In this document: positions 57,577-64,000 of the stretch, piece by piece
How positions within the stretch are numbered: position 1 is the stretch's first letter
Layout: every line of letters starts with the position of its first letter
NCBI GenBank assembly: GCA_001414485.1
Contig: LLEY01000046.1
Location: 1-64,000 of the forward strand
Direction of reading: 5' to 3'
Source: Calycina herbarum
Lineage: Eukaryota > Ascomycota > Leotiomycetes > Helotiales > Pezizellaceae
Length of the DNA: 64,000 nucleotides
The notes under the pieces: generated by a model
What the model saw: the letters and a program-made list of their open reading frames with translations, nothing else
Told to the model about the DNA's origin: nothing
The model's database searches: none
Translations under genes and position numbers: made by a program

Positions 57577-59032
57577 ATCGGTGTTTGCGATAAAAAAAGA
57601 AAAACGATGGAAAGCACGAAGATGATAAAAGAAAAGGGTCAAGTCTCTGAAATGGGGTTCTGCTCTGCGTGCTTTGCGGACCTCGGAGACAAACCCAGAA
57701 GAGCTGCAGCAAGATGGCTTCAGCTGTTGGCCCGCAGTAAAGCAATAGACTTATTTGATTGGTTGGGTGGGCCTTCGAGAGGGAGTACAAATGAAGAATT
57801 GGTGGCACTCTGGATGAACGCCATGATTCAATTGACCATCAATCAACTCGGTTTGGCATGGTGTGACTGCTTTCCGGTTGGAAATCTGGGTCTTATTGGG
57901 GGCCATTGACTTTTGATAAATCAGAAGAAGTTAACAGCCTCAATTCGGTAGGGGTCGACATATATTGCCTAGGTAACCTTATGTGAGTCTGTGAGATCAT
58001 GGAGAGTGAGAATTGCTTTTTGTGAATCGGTCCCGTCTTGCGAGGGGCAATAAAAGAAGCAGGTACTGATAATTAAGTCATTCTAGGTGAGAAACAACAT
58101 CCATAATTGTAACACGATACCCCAGATTCGCAATATCGTTGAATGTGTTTTCAAAACCTACGATGACAGTCAGCAAGTTTCGAAATGAGTAGGAGGGCTT
58201 CGATTGCTATTCATTGCCGCTCGCTTCTGCCCGGCCCAGGCTTGCTAAAATTAGCAACGATAAGCATGCGCGCTCGGAGTACGGTCTCTGTTTATCCTCC
58301 GTATTGTCACATCGTGATATAAGACCGATAGCTCGAGGGTTTTATGGCTTCTGTCGAGTGTGCTGTCAATTACCAATTTGAAGTGTTTGCAGACACCATC
58401 ACGTGGCTCGAGCTAGACTTGATGTGTCACCTGACTAACCGACCTCTGGCCTTTTTACCCCACGTCTCATTTGCTAAATATTGATTGCATGTATGCAAGT
58501 CACCAATTTTCCAAACACAGATTTCCCCCACAGCCACAGCCATATCTTTTTGGAGACTCACCGTGGACTCACGGAAGCCCATTATTTGTGCTGCTGGAGT
58601 TCGCTTACCTACAGGACAGGGCCGGTGCAATATGCTTCGCCACCCCTGAGCCCACCCCACATTCCTATCCACCCCTGAAATCCAATCAGCCGCCCGTAAT
58701 CGCGGGTTTATGTCACTGTCAGCGCATCCCCTTTGTTCATGTTCTCATCTCCGCCCGGTCGGTCCTCCTATTAGTCAACACATTCGTAAACCACATCAAT
58801 GACCTGTCCGAACACCTGGGTCACTCAGCTGGAGCCTCAAAGACTACTCTCTCGAAGCAATTCGGTGTCATAGGCATATTATGCAGGCGCAGTCCCCAAA
58901 TCCCCCACAGATCCCACGAGAGTATAAGGTCTGGTCGGTGGATTAGTACCGGAGAATTCAACGACTTTTGCAGCTTCCATCATCATCTTTTCCTCATCAT
59001 ACCGAGAAAGCTTGGAACGAACACGGTTCATC
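57577..59032. promoter_or_regulatory. Divergent intergenic region between HET gene and anchored coiled-coil gene
   Basis: 1.45 kb. A 192-codon plus frame (58471-59049) and a 100-codon plus frame (57607-57909) occur but show no family features. The region probably contains both promoters. Confidence 0.35.
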
Positions 59033-60199
59033 ATGTCCTCTCATGTTAGTCTCGATTCTTACGTCGACATTGCAATGTTCTTTGCTTCTCAAGGTTGTCG
59101 GTACAGAGGAGATTTGTTACCATCAGAGTACTCGGAAACAAACTTCGAAATTTTCGACCTTACGGATTTCAGGGAGCATTGGAGTAAGAAGATAGAAGCA
59201 TGGCAGATGGAATATCCAGGCGGAGGCGAGCCTTTTGGAAATTGTGAAAAGCTTGAGGATATTAAGTTTTGTACTTTATTTCTTCAACATCCCCTTGCTG
59301 CAATGCTTCTGTGGAAGGTTATGCGAGCATTTTATAACCTGGATCGTGTGGTCTGTGCTGTACTTCCAGCATCAAGGTCTGCGGTTATAGAATGGGAAGC
59401 AATGGACATCTTCGAGTACCTGAAAGCAAGCAAGGTGGAGAAGAAGTGGCGCCGTTCATTGTCAAACATGCGAAGGGACATAGAGGCCAAGCACGTTGTC
59501 ACAAAAAAAAATGTCCTCGCGATCAAAAGCCAACAAAATGCGAAATCGATTGGAGACTGTAGCTGGGGCCAAAAACGAGGATTCAAATGCAGAGAAAAGC
59601 ATACAAGAAATGGATTGTCGCATCAACGATATGCGATATGGCGTCGACCAGCTGGAAAGAGCCTGGGAGGATTTGCAGCGGGAATTCCTGGATGAACTGG
59701 AAGAATCTCCTACTGCCAAGTTGATGTTGGAACGGATCGGCTTAGCAGTGGAGAGGAGATTTTCGATGTTCAATCATGGCTTGAAGGAGGATATCAATTT
59801 CACCAATGTCCCCAAGAGCCGTGTGGAAAATACGGAACATAGACCGGGTAAGCTGAATATTTCCAACGAATTTTTCCACACCTCTAATTGTTGCAGGGCT
59901 CGAGACTTTTGACTCGGAATTTCCAAATATGAAAACCGAAGCACCCCAAAGGAAGTTCCGGCCACTTACACGTACGAATTCTATGGAAGCCGTGAAAGAA
60001 TATGGTAAGTGAAAATGACTATTTTCCATTTATGAGACTGTACAAACACACGCTACTGCATGCTAATTCTTACTTAGCAATCGTAGTTTTCATGGCTACA
60101 AAACAAGGAGAAGCAACTTTGGGAGCGGTAACAATTATTTTGGTATTATTGTTTTGTTTATATCAAGTTCAGTGGTGCATAAAGGACATATCCCTATGA
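59033..60199 (+). CDS. Orphan protein with coiled coil and C-terminal membrane anchor, frameshift at an A9 run
   Basis: Three exons, 59033-59847, 59897-60004 and 60078-60199. The first frame begins M-S-S-H-V-S-L-D-S-Y-V-D-I-A-M-F-F and is open past 59503. There a run of nine A (59503-59511) separates it from the frame that continues with a helical, charged segment (R-L-E-T-V-A-G-A-K, I-N-D-M-R-Y-G-V-D-Q-L-E-R-A-W-E). That frame passes through two good introns to a C-terminal hydrophobic helix, T-I-I-L-V-L-L-F-C-L-Y. One A fewer gives 347 residues. The exon sum is one base over a multiple of three, consistent with a single inserted A. The predicted topology is a cytosolic helical protein tail-anchored in a membrane. 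Function unknown. Confidence 0.65.
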
Positions 60200-60560
60200 G
60201 TAAAAAACCAAAATGCTAAAAACAGAAGAACACTTACATCAAACAAGTGTATTACTCGAGTTAAGATTGTATCAAGAGAATTTAGAGAACCGCCTCGTAG
60301 TTTACGTCGGCGACAACTGTGCGGGCGCGAACTTGTGAATATTTCGCCAAAGATTTAGGAAAATGACGAAGTTGAGATCCTGATTATTTAAAACTGACTT
60401 ACACAATATCTGATATTGTGCAAAGCGGGTTGGGGTGGTTCTATCCAGTACAATGTTTTCACTGACCGCCACAAATGGCTACATGCACTGGTGCTCGTTT
60501 GAAATTCTATACTTCGGATGCGAGTAGTATGCATACTTTTTAATATTATTAAATATCTAC
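60200..60560. other. Intergenic region with a palindrome
   Basis: 3' flank of the anchored protein gene. At 60402-60421 ACACAATATCTGATATTGTG forms a hairpin like the one at 48.53 kb, with the same CTGATTATT upstream. No gene. Confidence 0.5.
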
Positions 60561-60562
60561 TA

Positions 60563-62763
60563 ACGTGGTTTATCAGGACCCGGATCATATCAGGAACCGG
60601 ATCAGTTTTCCTTGGCATTAAACTTAGAATTTTAATAAATCAACTATAACATATTAAATTAACTAAAACTACTCGGAATCCGAGGAACTAGATATATCTA
60701 CAGCCTCTTGACAAGTTCGTGCGTTGTGACTAGCTTTTCTATAGATTCTACAGTGTCGCCTAGACGGTTGACCCTCCTTATGACTACCCCCCGCCGCATA
60801 TACGTCGCGTCGTGTCTGCTTATCTATATCCTTCTAGGTTATAATGTCTTGTGCATCCTCTACTATAAGTGCACCCCCTTAACGGACACGAGCCTTTTTA
60901 GCCCTACGGCGTTTGCTTAAGGCTTCGTTGGCTGCTCGAAGGGTGTGTACCTCAGCGGACAGAAGGGTCATCTTATAGGCCATTCGCTCTATACCCTTAG
61001 CTAATATAGCAACTGTCTCGAAGAGTGGAGTTAGCGAGCTCCCTTAATGACGGGTAATTCGATTTCAAATAAGTGTTGTTTATGAAAGAGCTTTAGTTAG
61101 GTTGGAAGGGGTCTAGGAGACCTAAGGATTAGTGTTGGTAGTAGAGGGTCTAGAAGGAGTTGGAGTTCGTAACTTTATATTAAGCTTTAAAAGCACTACT
61201 TGTAGGTCAAAGGGCACTAAGCCAGCTCCACGGAATCCAGCTTAAGCGTTTTAGGCTGTTATAGATTCCCTATATGCTACTATAAAGGCTAGAAAGAACT
61301 CTACCTTCGTAATATAGTTAATATAGGCTTTAATAAACGTCTTAATCTGTCGACTATATACTCGCTTTAATATACTAAAGCACTTAACATCAAGTGGCTA
61401 GGTTAGATAGGACGAATAAGGAGGTAGTCCAAGAGTTATAATGTTATATGCCTTACAGTACTCTTAGAACTCGGCCGATTCGTAACTCTTATACCTATCT
61501 AATACTAGCATTCGATATAGACCCTTTATACGAGTAGCAGTGTGTTTATCGAAGTGTTTTAGCAATTCTAGACCTATCTTATTATTTGTCTATCTATAAC
61601 TTGTCGGTTTAATAACCTAGTTAGGTAGGAGGCCGCCGTCTATATACTAATTTAAAAGGTGGTTCTTGTAACGGCACGAAACGGATACTACTACAAAAGA
61701 GGCATATGGAAGTGCGTTCGATAGAATGACATATCCGAATGCTAGGCTCTGATACGAAGGAAAAGACCAAATTGGTCTTTCCCGATAGAGAGAAGTAAGA
61801 GCATCTATATACAAGAGGGCCGGACAATAACAAAAGTCCGTACCGATTCGGTTCTGACAGTCCTGAAACCAAAACTGTACCGTAATCCTGTTCCGTGCGC
61901 TCGGTATCCACCGTTCCATAACCATCTGTACCGTACCATACTCGGCACGTATTCTTGGCTGTTCCGATGGCTCGGCAATTCCATTATTAGCTGGCCATCA
62001 CAGTTCTTACCCTGAACCACTAGAAATAGAGGGACACTCTAGCCTTCACCATTAATACAAGTAATCGCTATAGCCTATTCCCGATTCCCTAGCTAAACTG
62101 CCTTGCCTCTACCACGTCGATCTACACAGGTTATAACCATTACAGGGCAAATCACACCTATCATAAACCCGGTTTTGTCAAAGTTATAGAAGTCGCAGTC
62201 TAAAACACCGTATTTTACCCTTATATTTTCAACTAGTCGGAACCACGAGCTAATTAGCTTAGAATCTTCGCACAAGGCCCTTTAGAAATCATAAACACGA
62301 TTAAAACGCGTCTTAAAGGCTGGTTATCGTTATATAAATCGATATACCTAGAGCTTACCAACGCGTTTTCCCCCTCACAATTCAAGTATATAATTCGCTA
62401 TATCTTCTACGCTACCTAGCCAGGGTATAAACCCTCTCGAATCTAGATCAAGTATATTCCAAACAATTACTTCCTCTTCTAGCTTAGACAATTTAACGTT
62501 TACTAGCCGTCGCTTAGGGAGAGTAGTTCAGCCGTTTATTCTACCGTTTAGTATAGAAAAGAGCACTCCGTAGAGCTTTACAGCCTTCCGACGGCTTAGC
62601 TTTTTAGATGTTCGAATAGCCTCGATAACTAGAATGATTTTTGATTCTTATAGAATAACTAACATAATATATAGTAGAAAAAACGCGTTATAAAGGAAGG
62701 GGGTTGGGAATTCGCTAAAATTAATCCGGGTCCTAATATGATCCGGGTCTTGATAAACCACGT
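60563..62763 (-). mobile_element. Fot1/pogo-type DNA transposon, copy 2, with nested solo LTR
   Basis: Flanked by TA (60561-60562, 62764-62765). Inverted ends begin ACGTGGTTTATCAGGACCC and ACGTGGTTTATCAAGACCC read inward. It is homologous throughout to 13366-15242. Minus-strand transposase blocks include D-C-D-F-Y-N-F-D-K-T-G-F-M-I-G-V-I and D-R-R-G-R-G-K-A-V at 62093-62275. An N-terminal helix-turn-helix region (S-R-R-K-A-V-K-L-Y-G-like) lies near the right end. RIP is milder than in copy 1 but stops remain, and a 336-bp insert interrupts the catalytic region. Without the insert and its duplication the element is about 1.86 kb. Confidence 0.88.
61667..62002. mobile_element. Solo LTR nested in Fot1 copy 2
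   Basis: 336 bp that starts TGTAACGG and ends ATCACA, flanked by GTTCT on both sides (61662-61666, 62003-62007). Aligning the two Fot1 copies shows this stretch is absent from copy 1. TG...CA ends with a 5-bp duplication and no internal domains mark a solo LTR left by LTR-LTR recombination. It looks free of RIP. The parent element is not in the window. Confidence 0.8.
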
Positions 62764-62765
62764 TA

Positions 62766-63185
62766 TACAATCTACCACATATAGCTCTATAATATTCTCC
62801 TTTTTAGAGATAAAAAGTAGGATTTATTGATATAGAGATTATAGTATAATCTAGTAAAAGAGCCTTGTTTCTCTAGTACAGTGTAGTTTGAACTTTAGAA
62901 CTTAATTATTCTAAAACACCTGGGTTAATAGTCCTAAATTGTTCTAAGTGTTTAGGATAATTTACTTGATTTACTCTGCAAATTCGACCTTGGGTTTTTT
63001 TGCTGGACCGACTTCGGCAAGGCGGGTCTCTCATGTGACTTGACAACAGGGCGCAACCGCTAATCCAGAAACGGAAATTTGTCAAAAAGACCTCTCTATT
63101 GCCAGTCAGTTTCTTGGATTTTTACCATTCTTGTACATTTACAATTTCTTGTTCTACCGTTGTGTTGAGGTTAAAAGAAACAAGG
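62766..63185. other. Upstream region of the homeodomain gene
   Basis: An AT-rich part (62880-62970) carries TTCTAAGTGTTTAGGATAA-type arms related to the MITE family. Ordinary promoter-like sequence follows, with a pyrimidine-rich stretch before 63186. Confidence 0.4.
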
Positions 63186-64000
63186 ATGATCTCAAGTCAC
63201 GTTTTTCTTTCGGAGATGGATGCGGAGCTTTCGCTTGAAGAATTCTTTGCTTCAACAACAAATCTGGACATATTGTCTTCTTCTTTAGCGCCACAACACC
63301 AGTTCGGCGATAGGGCTGCCGATGGGCAACATGGAGACTCCTACGGAGTGTACGAGTGCAATGATTACTCGAATATATCAAGAGCCTCTCATGACTGGCT
63401 TGGTTCCAGCTTGGAGATGGGAATCGGGACCCAGGTAGCCGGAGATTTTTGGTCTGGAGATGCTTTAGGAGCACAACACTCCATGCAGACGCCCAGCCAG
63501 TTAGATTGTGGCTCAAATCAAGAACAGAATCAGGGTGATCTCGATAAATCTCTCTCGCCACCGAAAAGTCTTTCCAATTCAAAGAATGTCGTAAGATTCT
63601 CACAAACGTCTCTTGCGGTTCTCAGAAACTTTGTATCAGCTCATCCAAACACGCCATACCCCTCTGAAGAACAAAAAGAGACTTTAAGCAGACGTTCCGG
63701 TCTCAGTAAAACTCAGGTTACCACCTGGCTCGCCAATGCACGACGGCGAGGGACACGCCAACCAATCCCTAATGCTTCTCCCTCCACACTTGCCGAGCCA
63801 CGCGACATTATCAACCGACCCCCAACCCCAGCCTTAAACGCAATGAATCCCTTTGAAAGGTGGCGCTCGTCTCCCCCCGAAGACGAACATTCTTTCTCTC
63901 TTGACGTAGTCAACGCAGCATCGTCCCTTGACGGGGTTTCTTCTTGGTTTGGTTCAGTAGATGGGGAAACTAGACCGGCGCTATCGACAAGAAGTAGTGA
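63186..64000 (+). CDS. Homeodomain (TALE-like) transcription factor, N-terminal part, runs off the window
   Basis: The frame is open from ATG 63186 to the window end (271 codons, no stop). A second in-frame ATG at 63216 (M-D-A-E-L-S-L-E-E-F-F) may be the true start. An acidic N-terminus precedes a homeodomain at about residues 137-197 of the longer form: L-A-V-L-R-N-F-V-S-A-H-P-N-T-P-Y-P-S, then L-S-R-R-S-G-L-S, then T-W-L-A-N-A-R-R-R. The recognition-helix W-L-A-N-A-R-R-R with the P-Y-P insertion is typical of TALE/KN homeodomains. After it comes N-P-F-E-R-W-R-S-S-P-P-E-D-E, as in fungal homeobox plus C2H2 zinc-finger regulators; zinc fingers would lie beyond the window. Likely nuclear. Confidence 0.85.
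   Translation, partial: MISSHVFLSEMDAELSLEEFFASTTNLDILSSSLAPQHQFGDRAADGQHGDSYGVYECNDYSNISRASHDWLGSSLEMGIGTQVAGDFWSGDALGAQHSMQTPSQLDCGSNQEQNQGDLDKSLSPPKSLSNSKNVVRFSQTSLAVLRNFVSAHPNTPYPSEEQKETLSRRSGLSKTQVTTWLANARRRGTRQPIPNASPSTLAEPRDIINRPPTPALNAMNPFERWRSSPPEDEHSFSLDVVNAASSLDGVSSWFGSVDGETRPALSTRSS

Noticed and set aside
58471..59049. 192-codon plus-strand frame before the anchored coiled-coil gene
   Set aside because: Runs into the start of the better supported gene in another frame and shows no domain features.
1..64000. tRNA, rRNA and other structural RNA genes
   Set aside because: I looked for T-loop GTTCGAATC-type boxes and rRNA motifs on both strands by eye and found none with a matching A box or cloverleaf. 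A tRNAscan/Infernal run would be decisive.

Overview
The window is from a filamentous ascomycete (Pezizomycotina). Short introns of about 46-70 nt, a HET-domain gene, an SRP40-type nucleolar protein, an exocyst SEC3 gene, and transposons degraded by C-to-T change at CpA all fit this. The protein styles suggest Leotiomycetes/Helotiales, but that is inference.

Layout. 1-16.5 kb is an AT-rich graveyard of transposons decayed by repeat-induced point mutation (RIP). It holds a hAT fragment and a Ty1/copia element (1269-16480, minus strand). A Ty3/gypsy chromovirus-like element (2977-10086, plus strand) and a Fot1/pogo element (13366-15242) are inserted into the copia. Matching LTR lengths and target-site duplications (TSDs) define these ends to the base. 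16.5-19.4 kb holds no gene I can name.

19.4-46 kb is gene-bearing: fructose-1,6-bisphosphatase; a broken MFS transporter; a 2-oxoglutarate/Fe(II) dioxygenase; two small orphan proteins, one frame-shifted; a cellular retropepsin-like protease gene; a decayed tautomerase; exocyst SEC3; an SRP40/Nopp140-like nucleolar protein; an ADGF/CECR1-type adenosine deaminase; a four-span membrane protein with a GGGT-repeat frameshift; and a 220-residue orphan.

46-53 kb is dominated by a 16-exon gene for a 726-residue cysteine-rich protein of 32 tandem repeats. Introns recur at the same places in the repeat, and several are swollen by small inverted-repeat elements. 53-60.2 kb holds a small conserved orphan, a HET-domain gene with an internal transmembrane hairpin, and a divergent gene for a coiled-coil protein with a C-terminal membrane anchor and an A9 frameshift. 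60.5-62.8 kb is a second Fot1/pogo copy carrying a nested solo LTR. The window ends inside a homeodomain transcription factor gene.

The most striking signal is a pair of near-identical introns (164 and 166 nt, each an entire intron) in two unrelated genes 11 kb apart (45787-45952 and 56604-56767). This is the hallmark of introner-like elements, mobile sequences that create new spliceosomal introns. All gene models were built by hand from reading frame, splice signals and family resemblance; no search was run.
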